Both the position numbers and the translations under genes were made by a program. This document shows positions 42,083-51,565 of a stretch of DNA of 64,000 nucleotides, piece after piece. The first letter of the stretch is position 1; each line of letters starts with the position of its first letter. The DNA lies in the NCBI RefSeq assembly GCF_004570325.1, contig NZ_SPQO01000018.1, positions 1-64,000 of the forward strand, in the 5' to 3' direction. The DNA is from Mycobacterium sp. PS03-16 (GTDB taxonomy: Bacteria > Actinomycetota > Actinomycetes > Mycobacteriales > Mycobacteriaceae). Below the pieces are notes generated by a model. That model made no database searches. It saw nothing but the letters and a program-made list of their open reading frames with translations, and was not told where the DNA came from.

Positions 42083-43210
42083 CTAGGCGGTCGACGCGAT
42101 GGCGTCGATCGAGCCCGTCAGGCGCTCCTTGAACCGGTCCGGCAGCGGGACGTAGCCGGCGTCGGAGAGACCCGCCTGGCCGTCGTTGGCCGCGACGGTC
42201 AGGAAGGACTTCACGGCCTCGGCGGTCTCGGCGTCGTAGCCCTTCGAGCAGACGATCTCGTAGGTGGCCAGCACCAGCGGGTAGGCACCCGCCTCCTTGG
42301 TCGCGTACAGCGAGTCGAGGTTGAGCACCAGGTCCTCGCCCTCACCGGCGAACGTGGCGGCGTCGATGGCCTTACCGGCCGACTCGTCGGTCAGCTCGAC
42401 CGCGCCGCCGCCGTTGTCGATCTGCGCGAACGGCAGACCGGCCTGCTCGGCGAAGCCCTTCTCGACGTAGCCGATGGCACCCGGCGTGGCCTGCACGGCC
42501 TGCACGACGCCCGAGGACTTCTGGGCGCCCTCGCCGGCGCCGCCCTGGAACTCGCTGCCGTCACCCTTGGTCCAGGCCTGCGGCGCCGCGGCGGTCAGGT
42601 ACTTCTGGAAGTTGTCGGTGGTACCCGAGGAGTCCGACCGGTAGATCGGGGTGATGTTCTGGTCGGGCAGCGTCTTGCCCTCGTTGAGGCCGGCGATCGC
42701 CGGGTCGTTCCACTTGGTGATCTGGCCCTGGAAGACCTTGGCCAGCAGGTCGGCGTTCAGCACGAGGCCTTCGACACCCTCGACGTTGTAGGCCATCGCG
42801 ATGGGGCCGAACACCAGCGGGATGTGCCACGCGGGGTTGCCACCGCAGCGCTCGGCGGCCTGGGGCACCTGCTCCTCGGACAGCGGCGAATCGGAGCCGG
42901 CGAAGTCGACGTTGCCCGCGATGAACTGCTGGCGCCCCGCGCCCGAACCGGTCGGGTTGTAGGAGAGATTCTTGCCCTGGCAGACCTGACCCCAGACCTG
43001 GTTGAACACCGCGACGGCGTTCTGCTGTGCGGAGCTGCCCTCGGCGTTGATGGTGGCTTTGCCGCCGCAGTTCTCGGCGCTCGCAGACCCCGAACCGGTG
43101 GCGCCGGACCCGCCGGAGGTGCCGGTGTTGTTGTCACTGCCGCAGGCGGTCAGGGTCAGCGCGGCGATCGCCGTCGCGGACAACACCTTGCCCATGCTGT
43201 TGAGCTTCAC
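42083..43210 (-). CDS. pstS: phosphate-binding lipoprotein PstS
   Basis: 375 aa. Lipoprotein signal MKLNSMGKVLSATAIAALTL with lipobox LTAC (Cys23), then a Gly/Ser linker. Phosphate-binding motifs: NAEGSSAQQNAVAVFNQVWG, YNPTGSGAGRQQFIAGNVDF, YRSDSSGTTDNFQKYLTAA. It sits in the outer face of the membrane and hands phosphate to PstCA. First gene of the operon; the promoter region contains a RegX3-like site (43297-43320). Confidence 0.97.
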   Translation of the reverse strand: MKLNSMGKVLSATAIAALTLTACGSDNNTGTSGGSGATGSGSASAENCGGKATINAEGSSAQQNAVAVFNQVWGQVCQGKNLSYNPTGSGAGRQQFIAGNVDFAGSDSPLSEEQVPQAAERCGGNPAWHIPLVFGPIAMAYNVEGVEGLVLNADLLAKVFQGQITKWNDPAIAGLNEGKTLPDQNITPIYRSDSSGTTDNFQKYLTAAAPQAWTKGDGSEFQGGAGEGAQKSSGVVQAVQATPGAIGYVEKGFAEQAGLPFAQIDNGGGAVELTDESAGKAIDAATFAGEGEDLVLNLDSLYATKEAGAYPLVLATYEIVCSKGYDAETAEAVKSFLTVAANDGQAGLSDAGYVPLPDRFKERLTGSIDAIASTA

Positions 43211-43296
43211 TTATCCCACTTTCCGTTGACGGCTTCGAACTCCACGGCAACGTATGCGCCGCTGGTGGACGGATCGCGGATCGCGGGTTAACGGAG

Positions 43297-45001
<1,705 letters not shown>

Positions 45002-45169
45002 AGGCCCTCCAGCAGTCCGGGGGCATCGACCCGACAGCGATGTCTGCGGTGATCTCCCAGATTCATGCCTGACACGAAGCCGTTACCGGCCGTTAGTGCA
45101 TTCACGATAGCGCGCCACCTGCGAATAGGCCGCGCCAAGACCAGCGGTGCGGAGCGCGTGCGCCAGAAT

Positions 45170-45973
45170 GTGGCGGTGCGCAAGGTGCTGATCGGGCTCG
45201 TCGCGACGGTGCTCGCCGTGGTGCTCGGCGCGGTCGGCACCGACTTCGGCGCCGCGATCTACGCCGAATACCGCTGGTCACGCACGTTGCGGTCGGTCGC
45301 GAACCTCGACTCCGACCCGTGGGTGGGCATCATCGGGTTCCCGTTCATTCCGCAGGCGGCCGACCACCGCTACGACGAGATGGAAATCCGGGCCAGTGGC
45401 GTTCATCACCCCGTGCTCGGTAAGGCGTCGCTGGAGTCGACGCTGCACGACGTCGGCCTCGCCGACGCGTCGTGGCTGGTGCGGCCGGGTGCCGCGTTGC
45501 CCGTCGGCAAGGTCGAGAGCCGCATCATCCTCGACTCCACTCACGTCGGCCGGTTCATGGGCATTCCGGATCTGCTGGTCGAGGCGCCGACGCGGGAGAG
45601 CAACGACGCCACCGGCGGCACCACCGAATCGGGGATCTCCAGCAACACCGGGGTGGTGTTCACCGGGACCCCGGCCGTCGACGGAGTCGAGGAGAAGGTG
45701 TCGGTCGCCGTCGACCTGACCATCTCCGGTTCCGATCGCACCACGCTGGTGGTGACGGCCACCGACGTGCTCACCGGGGCGGGCACCGCCGACCAGGAGG
45801 TGCCCGAGGACAAGTTGGCCGCGGTGCTCGAAGCGTTCAGCACGGCCATGCCCGGCCTGAGACTCCCGTTCGCGATTGCGCCGACCGCCCAGGGCGCGCG
45901 CGGTTCAGATGTCATCATCGAGGGCATCGCTGACGACAGGACCCTCACGCTCGACGGATTCCGGCAGCCATGA
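45170..45973 (+). CDS. lmeA: LmeA family phospholipid-binding protein
   Basis: 267 aa from GTG 45170 (or 45176). N-terminal membrane/signal segment VRKVLIGLVATVLAVVLGAV, then a soluble domain of TULIP-like DUF2993 type: DPWVGIIGFPFIPQAADHRY, EIRASGVHHPVLGKASLEST. M. smegmatis LmeA and Rv0817c are needed for full-length lipomannan mannan chains and bind phospholipids in the periplasm. It is divergent from the GlnR-like gene and overlaps the thioredoxin gene by 4 bp. Confidence 0.85.
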   Translation: MAVRKVLIGLVATVLAVVLGAVGTDFGAAIYAEYRWSRTLRSVANLDSDPWVGIIGFPFIPQAADHRYDEMEIRASGVHHPVLGKASLESTLHDVGLADASWLVRPGAALPVGKVESRIILDSTHVGRFMGIPDLLVEAPTRESNDATGGTTESGISSNTGVVFTGTPAVDGVEEKVSVAVDLTISGSDRTTLVVTATDVLTGAGTADQEVPEDKLAAVLEAFSTAMPGLRLPFAIAPTAQGARGSDVIIEGIADDRTLTLDGFRQP

Positions 45974-46392
45974 GCTCGTCGTGGATCGTGGTGATCGCCG
46001 TGCTGATCGCGGTGGTGGGGGTGGCGCTGGTCGCTGGACGCCTGATCAGCCTGCGGGCCGGTCTGCAGAAGGGTGAGGCCGCCGCCGCGAACATCGACAC
46101 CTCCGGGCTGGGCCTGTCGGATACCGGCCCGACCGTGCTGCACTTCACCGCGGAGTGGTGCGGTCCGTGTGAACAGGTGCGCCGCGTGGTCGAACAGGTC
46201 TGCCGGGAACTGCCGTCGGTCGCGCACGTCGAGATCGATCTCGACGCCAATCCGGAAGCGGGAAGACGGCTTTCGGTGCTGTCCCTGCCGACGACGATCG
46301 TTTTCGACGGGCACGGCCGCCCCCGCTACCGCACCTCGGGCGTCCCCAAGGTCGCTGACCTGCGGTCCGTGCTCGAACCGCTGTTGGCCTGA
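45970..46392 (+). CDS. thiX: membrane-anchored thioredoxin (ThiX-like)
   Basis: 140 aa. N-terminal membrane helix SSSWIVVIAVLIAVVGVALV, then a thioredoxin domain with the redox WCGPC motif in LHFTAEWCGPCEQVRRVVEQ and the cis-Pro loop SLPTTIVFDGHGRPR. It is probably bound to the membrane with the domain in the cytoplasm or outside, depending on orientation that I cannot decide. Starts in the lmeA stop (ATGA). Position matches Rv0816c. Upstream of the cysteine-leader operon. Confidence 0.88.
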   Translation: MSSSWIVVIAVLIAVVGVALVAGRLISLRAGLQKGEAAAANIDTSGLGLSDTGPTVLHFTAEWCGPCEQVRRVVEQVCRELPSVAHVEIDLDANPEAGRRLSVLSLPTTIVFDGHGRPRYRTSGVPKVADLRSVLEPLLA

Positions 46393-46406
46393 TCACCCTC
46401 ATTGGG

Positions 46407-46412
46407 TAGGCT
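46407..46412 (+). promoter_or_regulatory. -10 element of the leaderless poly-Cys leader ORF
   Basis: TAGGCT, matching TANNNT, is separated from GTG 46419 by exactly 6 nt (GTCGGC), so transcription is predicted to begin on the start codon. The same geometry is seen for phoY2 and the 32-aa ORF at 47976. Confidence 0.65.
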
Positions 46413-46418
46413 GTCGGC

Positions 46419-46511
46419 GTGTCCGCCCGCCTCGAGCAGCTGCTCACCAAGCGCCGCGCAGTCGATCTGTGCCGCGTCGCGGGTTGTTTCTGTTGTTCTT
46501 CCAGCTGCTGA
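46419..46511 (+). CDS. polycysteine leader peptide (cysteine-responsive attenuator)
   Basis: 30 aa, GTG 46419: VSARLEQLLTKRRAVDLCRV, then AGCFCCSSSC and stop. Five Cys codons (TGT/TGC) fall in its last 13 codons. Leaderless poly-Cys ORFs upstream of sulfur genes have been shown in mycobacteria to act as cysteine-responsive attenuators; this matches in position (before the thiosulfate sulfurtransferase operon), codon content and leaderless start. When cysteinyl-tRNA is scarce the ribosome should stall and let downstream genes be expressed. A GCTCC-TGC-GGAGC hairpin at 46532-46544 follows. Confidence 0.85.
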   Translation: MSARLEQLLTKRRAVDLCRVAGCFCCSSSC

Positions 46512-46598
46512 GCGCGCTCGCGCCGCGATGCGCTCCTGCGGAGCAGCCGTTCCCGCCTGCCCGCGATCAGACCGCCGACACAACAGGAGTATGACCTC

Positions 46599-46667
46599 AT
46601 GTCCACGCAGACCGATGCCACCCCGTCGGCTACCGGTTTCGCCGTGCCTGTTCCCTCCATCCCCTAG
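46599..46667 (+). CDS. 22-aa ORF between the Cys leader and cysA2
   Basis: ATG 46599 with an AGGAG site nine bases upstream: MSTQTDATPSATGFAVPVPS followed by IP and stop. It lies between the leader peptide and cysA2 (30 bp to the next ATG). The strong ribosome site argues that it is translated; the peptide has no known family. It may be a small operon protein or a second element of the attenuator. Confidence 0.55.
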   Translation: MSTQTDATPSATGFAVPVPSIP

Positions 46668-46697
46668 CGCCTCCGCAAGCAACCGAAAGGATCATCG

Positions 46698-47531
46698 ATG
46701 GCTCGCTCCGACGTCCTGGTCAGCACCGACTGGGCCGAGAGCAATCTCAACGCGCCGAACACCGTGTTCGTCGAGGTCGACGAGGACACGTCGGCCTACG
46801 ACATCGGACACATCGAAGGTGCCGTCAAGCTCGACTGGAAGACCGACCTGCAGGACCCCGTCCGGCGCGACTTCGTCGACGCCCAGCAGTTCTCGAAGCT
46901 GCTGTCCGACCGCGGCATCGCCAACGATGACACGGTGATCCTCTACGGCGGCAACAACAACTGGTTCGCCGCCTACGCCTACTGGTACTTCAAGCTCTAC
47001 GGCCACGAAGACGTGAAGCTGCTCGACGGCGGCCGCAAGAAGTGGGAGCTCGACGGCCGGCCGCTGTCCTCGGAGACCGTCAGCCGCCCGGCCACCAGCT
47101 ACACCGCCAAGCAGCCCGACAACTCGATCCGCGCCTTCCGCGACGAGGTCATCGAGGCCATCAACGTCAAGAACCTCGTCGATGTGCGCTCCCCCGACGA
47201 GTTCTCCGGCAAGATCCTGGCGCCCGCGCACCTGCCGCAGGAGCAGAGCCAGCGGCCGGGGCATATCCCGGGCGCCATCAACGTTCCGTGGAGCAAGGCG
47301 GCCAACGAGGACGGCACCTTCAAGTCCGACGAGGACCTCGCGAAGCTCTACGCGGATGCGGGCCTGGACGGCGAGAAGGAAACCATCGCGTACTGCCGGA
47401 TCGGTGAGCGTTCCTCGCACACCTGGTTCGTGCTGCGGGAGCTCCTCGGGCACCAGAACGTGAAGAACTACGACGGCAGTTGGACCGAGTACGGCTCCCT
47501 GGTGGGGGCCCCGATCGAGTTGGGAAATTGA
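46698..47531 (+). CDS. cysA2: thiosulfate sulfurtransferase CysA2/SseA-type (rhodanese)
   Basis: 277 aa, ATG 46698 with GAAAGG. Two rhodanese domains: the inactive N-terminal one ends GGRKKWELDGRPL, and the C-terminal one has the catalytic loop IAYCRIGERSSHTWF with Cys233 and the CH2 motif. Moves sulfane sulfur from thiosulfate to acceptors, probably also for thiol synthesis. Behind the poly-Cys leader and followed 3 bp later by sseC2, so cysteine-regulated. Position matches Rv0815c. Confidence 0.94.
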   Translation: MARSDVLVSTDWAESNLNAPNTVFVEVDEDTSAYDIGHIEGAVKLDWKTDLQDPVRRDFVDAQQFSKLLSDRGIANDDTVILYGGNNNWFAAYAYWYFKLYGHEDVKLLDGGRKKWELDGRPLSSETVSRPATSYTAKQPDNSIRAFRDEVIEAINVKNLVDVRSPDEFSGKILAPAHLPQEQSQRPGHIPGAINVPWSKAANEDGTFKSDEDLAKLYADAGLDGEKETIAYCRIGERSSHTWFVLRELLGHQNVKNYDGSWTEYGSLVGAPIELGN

Positions 47532-47534
47532 GAT

Positions 47535-47837
47535 ATGTGCGCTCCTCCTAAGCAAGGCCTGGCCCTGCCCGCCAGCGTCGACCTGGAGAAGGAAACCGTG
47601 ATCACCGGCCGTGTGGTCGACAGCTCCGGCCAGGCGGTCGGCGGCGCGTTCGTCCGCCTGCTGGACTCCTCGGACGAGTTCACCGCCGAGGTCGTCGCGT
47701 CGGCGACCGGTGACTTCCGGTTCTTCGCCGCGCCGGGCACCTGGACGCTGCGGGCCCTGTCGAAGGTGGGCAACGGCGACGCCACCGTCGCCCCGTCGGG
47801 CGCCGGGATCCACGAGGTCGACGTCAAGGTCGCGTAG
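47535..47837 (+). CDS. sseC2: SseC2-type DUF1416 protein
   Basis: 100 aa. MCAPPKQGLALPASVDLEKE with an N-terminal Cys, then a beta-sandwich (TGRVVDSSGQAVGGAFVRLL, FRFFAAPGTWTLRALSKVG) like a carboxypeptidase-regulatory or transthyretin-type fold. Rv0814c sseC2 is the counterpart and is always found beside the rhodanese; a role in sulfur transfer is likely but not proven. Second gene of the Cys-regulated operon, ended by the hairpin at 47848. Confidence 0.92.
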   Translation: MCAPPKQGLALPASVDLEKETVITGRVVDSSGQAVGGAFVRLLDSSDEFTAEVVASATGDFRFFAAPGTWTLRALSKVGNGDATVAPSGAGIHEVDVKVA

Positions 47838-47847
47838 TCGCGGAGAT

Positions 47848-47896
47848 CGCCGATCGGCACGCCGGACGCCTTATGCGGCCGGCGTGCCGATCGGCG
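47848..47896 (+). terminator. terminator hairpin after sseC2
   Basis: CGCCGATCGGCACGCCGG and CCGGCGTGCCGATCGGCG form a perfect 18-bp stem with a 13-base loop, followed by TTTG. It separates the sulfur operon from the small membrane protein gene. Confidence 0.88.
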
Positions 47897-47975
47897 TTTG
47901 CGGCACCTGAGAGGTGTGGGAAAGCCCTCAGGCCGCCCGGTCGGGAGCCGGTGTCACAGCGGTTAGACTGGGCGT

Positions 47976-48074
47976 GTGGTCCTGTTCTACGAACTCCTGC
48001 TGGTGGCGTGCACCCTGCTGATCACGTGGTTCGCGCTGTACGCGCTGTACCGCCTCATCACCGATGAGTCGTGA
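47976..48074 (+). CDS. 32-aa single-pass membrane protein, leaderless
   Basis: GTG 47976: [20 protein letters not shown], then [12 protein letters not shown]. One membrane helix spans nearly the whole peptide, with a short charged end. TAGACT at 47964-47969 is a TANNNT -10, with 6 nt to the GTG, so the ORF is predicted to be leaderless, like the poly-Cys leader. Its stop overlaps the start of the following gene (GTGA at 48071), showing translational coupling. I believe a conserved mycobacterial small ORF lies at this place, but I have no name for it. Confidence 0.65.
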   Translation: MVLFYELLLVACTLLITWFALYALYRLITDES

Positions 48075-48745
48075 CCTCGCCGGACGAGTCTGACCAGGCC
48101 GCCGGTTCGATCTTCGCGACATCCGGCGACCGCGCCGTCGCCGAGGCCGCCGAGCGGGCGAAAGCCACTGCCGCGCGCAACATTCCGGTCTTTCAGGACC
48201 TTCCGCTGCCCGCCGACACCGCGAACCTGCGGGAGGGCGCGGACTTCAACGACGCCCTGCTGGCGCTGCTGCCGCTGGTCGGTGTGTGGCGCGGTGAGGG
48301 TGAGGGCCGCGGGCCGCACGGGGATTACCGATTCGGCCAGCAGATTGTGGTGTCCCACGACGGCGGCGATTACCTGAACTGGGAGGCCCGCTCCTGGCGG
48401 CTCACCGAGGACGGCGAGTACGAGCGGCTGGGCTTGCGCGAGACCGGGTTCTGGCGCTTCGTCGACGATCCGTCCGACCCCTCGGAGTCCCAGGCGATCG
48501 AACTGCTGCTGGCGCACTCCGCGGGCTACATCGAACTGTTCTACGGCCGGCCCCGCAATCAGTCGTCGTGGGAGCTGGTGACCGACGCGCTGGCCCGGAG
48601 CAAGTCCGGGATGCTGGTGGGCGGCGCGAAACGCCTCTACGGCATCGTCGAGGGCGGCGACCTGGCGTACGTGGAGGAACGCGTCGACGCCGACGGCGGC
48701 CTGGTGCCGCATCTGTCGGCCCGGCTGTCCCGGTACGCGGGCTAG
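48071..48745 (+). CDS. nitrobindin/THAP4-like beta-barrel protein (Rv0813c-type)
   Basis: 224 aa from GTG 48071. After a ~40-residue N-terminal extension comes a ten-stranded barrel: [16 protein letters not shown] with the GxWxGxG motif, [49 protein letters not shown]. Rv0813c has a FABP-like barrel and related nitrobindins bind haem through a His near the end of the chain. The C-terminal [14 protein letters not shown] includes such a His. Coupled to the preceding small membrane gene; overlaps the next gene at TAGTG. Confidence 0.85.
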   Translation: MTSPDESDQAAGSIFATSGDRAVAEAAERAKATAARNIPVFQDLPLPADTANLREGADFNDALLALLPLVGVWRGEGEGRGPHGDYRFGQQIVVSHDGGDYLNWEARSWRLTEDGEYERLGLRETGFWRFVDDPSDPSESQAIELLLAHSAGYIELFYGRPRNQSSWELVTDALARSKSGMLVGGAKRLYGIVEGGDLAYVEERVDADGGLVPHLSARLSRYAG

Positions 48746-48999
48746 TGCGGCGGTGGGCGGCCGCGGCCGGTGTGGCCGCGGCGGCACTTCTGGCGGCCTG
48801 CGGGTCCGAGGCCGCGCCGCAGGAATCGGAGACCTCGCCGGCCGGGTCCACCGGGCACGGCTCCTACGCCCAGTGCCTCCAAGCCCACGACGTCGCGGCG
48901 CCGCCGGGTCCGGTGTCGGCTCCCCCGTCCGGTGTGGACGAGCAGGCGTGGCGCGAGGCGATGGCGTCCTGCGCATCGCTGGCACCGGGCCCCGCCTGA
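48745..48999 (+). CDS. small putative lipoprotein
   Basis: 84 aa from GTG 48745. Signal [20 protein letters not shown] with a lipobox LLAAC, then SEAAPQESETSPAGSTGHGS and a helical part containing YAQCLQAHDV and WREAMASCASL, a pair of cysteines likely to form a disulfide. Starts in the stop of the Rv0813c-like gene (TAGTG), so co-translated. No known function; a small surface lipoprotein. Confidence 0.7.
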   Translation: MRRWAAAAGVAAAALLAACGSEAAPQESETSPAGSTGHGSYAQCLQAHDVAAPPGPVSAPPSGVDEQAWREAMASCASLAPGPA

Positions 49000-49022
49000 G
49001 CCATCCTCCCCCGGATATGAAG

Positions 49023-49075
49023 CGGCCCCCGAGCCGTTGGATCCTGGTTGGACGGACCGAGGGGCTCGGGGGCCG
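49023..49075 (+). terminator. terminator hairpin after the lipoprotein gene
   Basis: CGGCCCCCGAGCC and GGCTCGGGGGCCG form a 13-bp stem around a 27-base loop, 24 bases after the lipoprotein stop. The long loop makes it less classical. The 178 bases from 49076 to 49253 hold no ORF I can support and may carry an RNA; see findings. Confidence 0.7.
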
Positions 49076-49253
49076 GGTGACTGCGGGGAATTCGCCAGCG
49101 CACTCAGCTCAGTGCTGGACTTCCCCGGTGCCGCTAGCGCGCAGCCACCTCACATGTCCATAAGTCACTCAATTTGTCGGACCACCTCCCTTCCTGTGTA
49201 CGAGCGACCGTACCCGCGGATCTCCGGTCCGACAAGGCAATTACTGTTCGCGC

Positions 49254-50132
49254 TCAGCGATCGCTGACGATGGCGGAGTCGACCAGCTCAGCGACGTCCG
49301 ACGCCAGCGCCGTCGGGCGCAGCGGCACCCCGTCCAGCGTGTGCACCCGGGCCGCCAGCGTGATGCTCGAGACGAGCCAGACACCGTGTGCGGCAGTGAG
49401 ATCCGCCGGCCGCAGCGCACGGTAGTCGCAGTCGTACCCCTTGTTCCTGGCCACCTCGAACAGCGCCTGCTGGGTGGTGCCGCGCAGGATCGGATACCAC
49501 GGCGGCGGGGTGAGCAGCCCGAGCCGGCCGTCGTCCATCTCGGTGGCGATCACCACCGTCGAACGCGGGCCCTCGAGGATCTGCCCCTCGGCGCTGACGA
49601 AGATGACGTCGCCGGCACCATGCCGTTCGGCGTGCCGCAGTGCGGCCATGTTCACCGCGTACGACAGCGTCTTCGCCCCGGCCAGCAGCCAGGGCAGATC
49701 GGCCGCGTCGGTCGACAATCCCCGCGCCAGCGTCAGCGCGGCGACGCCGTCGCGGCGCGCGGCCGCGACCCGCGCCGGCAACGCCCCGATCGTCAGGTAG
49801 GCCGTCGGCGGCCCGCCGCTCTCCCGGCCCCGGCTGTACACCAGGCGCAGCACACCTTCGCCATCGCCGCCCTCGGTCCAGTGACGCACCCCGGCGGCGA
49901 CCGCTGCACGCCACTGCGCCAGATCGGGGGCGGGTAGGTCCACCATTCGCGCCGACTGCGACAAGCGGCTCAGGTGCGCCTCCAGCAGGCACGGTCCGCC
50001 GTCGCGCACCAGCAGCGTCTCGAAGATGCCGTCACCGCGCACCGCGGCCAGATCGTCGGCATGCAGCAGCGGCTCATTCGCGTCGTGCAGTTCACCGTCG
50101 AGGGTGACGATCACACCCGGTCCGCTCGCCAT
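49254..50132 (-). CDS. pabC: aminodeoxychorismate lyase PabC (class IV aminotransferase fold)
   Basis: 292 aa. Fold-type IV PLP enzyme: LLHADDLAAVRGDGIFETLL, the PLP lysine in WLLAGAKTLSYAVNMAALRH (~145-165), EGQILEGPRSTVVIA and the phosphate-binding YPILRGTTQQALFE. PabC makes 4-aminobenzoate from aminodeoxychorismate for folate. Branched-chain and D-amino-acid aminotransferases share the fold; Rv0812 at this locus is annotated in the aminodeoxychorismate lyase family. Divergent from ygfZ (32-bp gap). Confidence 0.85.
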   Translation of the reverse strand: MASGPGVIVTLDGELHDANEPLLHADDLAAVRGDGIFETLLVRDGGPCLLEAHLSRLSQSARMVDLPAPDLAQWRAAVAAGVRHWTEGGDGEGVLRLVYSRGRESGGPPTAYLTIGALPARVAAARRDGVAALTLARGLSTDAADLPWLLAGAKTLSYAVNMAALRHAERHGAGDVIFVSAEGQILEGPRSTVVIATEMDDGRLGLLTPPPWYPILRGTTQQALFEVARNKGYDCDYRALRPADLTAAHGVWLVSSITLAARVHTLDGVPLRPTALASDVAELVDSAIVSDR

Positions 50133-50164
50133 GGCCCCTCAGCGTAGCCCCGTAGAGTTGACGT

Positions 50165-51238
50165 ATGTCAGCAGTTCTCGCGCCCGAAGGTGGACCGGAC
50201 GCCGGCGCCGTCTGGCACTACGGCGACCCGCTCGGCGAGCAGCGTGCCGCGACCGACGCCGGCGTGGTCGTCGACCGCGCACACCGCGCCACGCTGGTCC
50301 TGACCGGTGCCGAGCGACGGTCGTGGCTGCACAACATCTCGACTCAGCATGTGAGCGATCAGGCCGACGGCACCGTCACCGAGAACCTCAGCCTCGACGG
50401 CCAGGGCCGCGTCGAGGACCACTGGGTACAGACGGAGCTGGACGGGGTCCTGCACCTCGACACCGAACCGTGGCGTGGCGAACCGCTGCTGACCTACCTG
50501 CGCAAGATGGTGTTCTGGGCCGACGTGTCCATCGAACCCGCGGAGCTTGCGGTGCTGTCCCTGCTCGGGCCGCGGGTGGCCGACACGCCGTTGCTCGGCG
50601 CCCTCGGTCTCGATGCGCTGCCAGCGGAATCGACCGCGGTGGCGCTGCCCGGTGGCGGGTTCGTTCGCGGGATGCGCGCTGACGGCGTCGAGGTGGACCT
50701 GCTGGTGCCCCGCGCTCAGCGCGACGAGTGGCACAGCCGGTTGACCGCGGCCGGCGTCCGGCCGGCGGGGGTGTGGGCGTATGAGGCACACCGGGTGGCG
50801 ACGCTGCGGCCCCGGCTGGGGGTGGACACCGACGAGCGCACGATTCCGCACGAGGTCGGGTGGATCGGCCCCGCGGTGCACCTGGACAAGGGCTGCTACC
50901 GCGGCCAGGAGACCGTCGCGCGGGTACACAACCTGGGTAAACCGCCGCGGATGCTGGTGCGGCTGCAGCTCGACGGGTCGAGTGACCGGCCGGCGACGGG
51001 TGATCCGGTGCTGGCCGGTGGCCGTGCCGTCGGGCGCCTGGGCACCGTGGTCGAGCATGTCGACGACGGCCCGGTCGCGCTCGCGTTGCTCAAGCGCGGG
51101 CTGCCCGCCGACACCGCGCTGACCACCGGCGGCGAGGTCGCGGTCGCCGCGGCGATCGATCCGGATTCGATGCCCGCGGCCGACGCCGTGGGCGCCGGCC
51201 GGCTGGCTGTGGATCGGCTGCGCGGCGCGGCGCGGTGA
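50165..51238 (+). CDS. ygfZ: YgfZ/GcvT-type folate-binding Fe-S maintenance protein
   Basis: 357 aa. GcvT-like fold without glycine-cleavage catalytic Asp; the YgfZ mark is DKGCYRGQETVARVHNLGKP (~240) with the conserved Cys. N-terminal RATLVLTGAERRSWLHNIST and FWADVSIEPAELAVLSLLGP fit. YgfZ supports folate-dependent repair of some Fe-S enzymes such as MiaB. Next to the folate gene pabC in the divergent direction. Position matches Rv0811c. Confidence 0.93.
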   Translation: MSAVLAPEGGPDAGAVWHYGDPLGEQRAATDAGVVVDRAHRATLVLTGAERRSWLHNISTQHVSDQADGTVTENLSLDGQGRVEDHWVQTELDGVLHLDTEPWRGEPLLTYLRKMVFWADVSIEPAELAVLSLLGPRVADTPLLGALGLDALPAESTAVALPGGGFVRGMRADGVEVDLLVPRAQRDEWHSRLTAAGVRPAGVWAYEAHRVATLRPRLGVDTDERTIPHEVGWIGPAVHLDKGCYRGQETVARVHNLGKPPRMLVRLQLDGSSDRPATGDPVLAGGRAVGRLGTVVEHVDDGPVALALLKRGLPADTALTTGGEVAVAAAIDPDSMPAADAVGAGRLAVDRLRGAAR

Positions 51239-51288
51239 GTCTGGTCACCGCGGGCGAGGGCCTGCCAGCGCGCGGCGATCCGGCACGG

Positions 51289-51373
51289 TAAAGTATGGGC
51301 AGGACAATAACGACACTAGGAATCGGAGCCGCCTGTCTACGGGCCGCTCCGTTATTGCGCGAGGGGGTCCCCC
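51289..51373 (+). promoter_or_regulatory. promoter and structured 5' leader of the DUF3073 gene
   Basis: TAAAGT (51289-51294) fits a -10; a transcript would start near 51301. The leader has a 9-bp stem with one mismatch (51325-51333 with 51342-51350) and a GGGGG-T-CCCCC element (51363-51373) that ends at the ATG (51374) and can bury the ribosome site. Confidence 0.5.
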
Positions 51374-51553
51374 ATGGGCCGCGGCCGGGCGAAGGCAAAG
51401 CAGACGAAGGTCGCTCGCGACCTGAAGTACAGCTCGCCTCAAACTGATTTCGAGCGGCTCCAGCGCGAGCTGGCCGGTGGGTCGGGCGACACCGACACCC
51501 GCGACGGCGTAGCCGACGATGAGTGGGCGCCCGAGGACGACTGGCGCCGCTGA
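51374..51553 (+). CDS. DUF3073 small protein (Rv0810c-type)
   Basis: 59 aa, ATG 51374. MGRGRAKAKQTKVARDLKYS, then PQTDFERLQRELAGG and an acidic DDEWAPEDDWRR end. This is the DUF3073 family of actinobacteria: a strongly basic N-terminus suggesting RNA or DNA contact and an acidic tail; no function is known. It is the last plus-strand gene before convergent purM (13 bp between stops) and is preceded by a structured leader. Confidence 0.88.
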   Translation: MGRGRAKAKQTKVARDLKYSSPQTDFERLQRELAGGSGDTDTRDGVADDEWAPEDDWRR

Positions 51554-51565
51554 CCCGTCGCGGTC

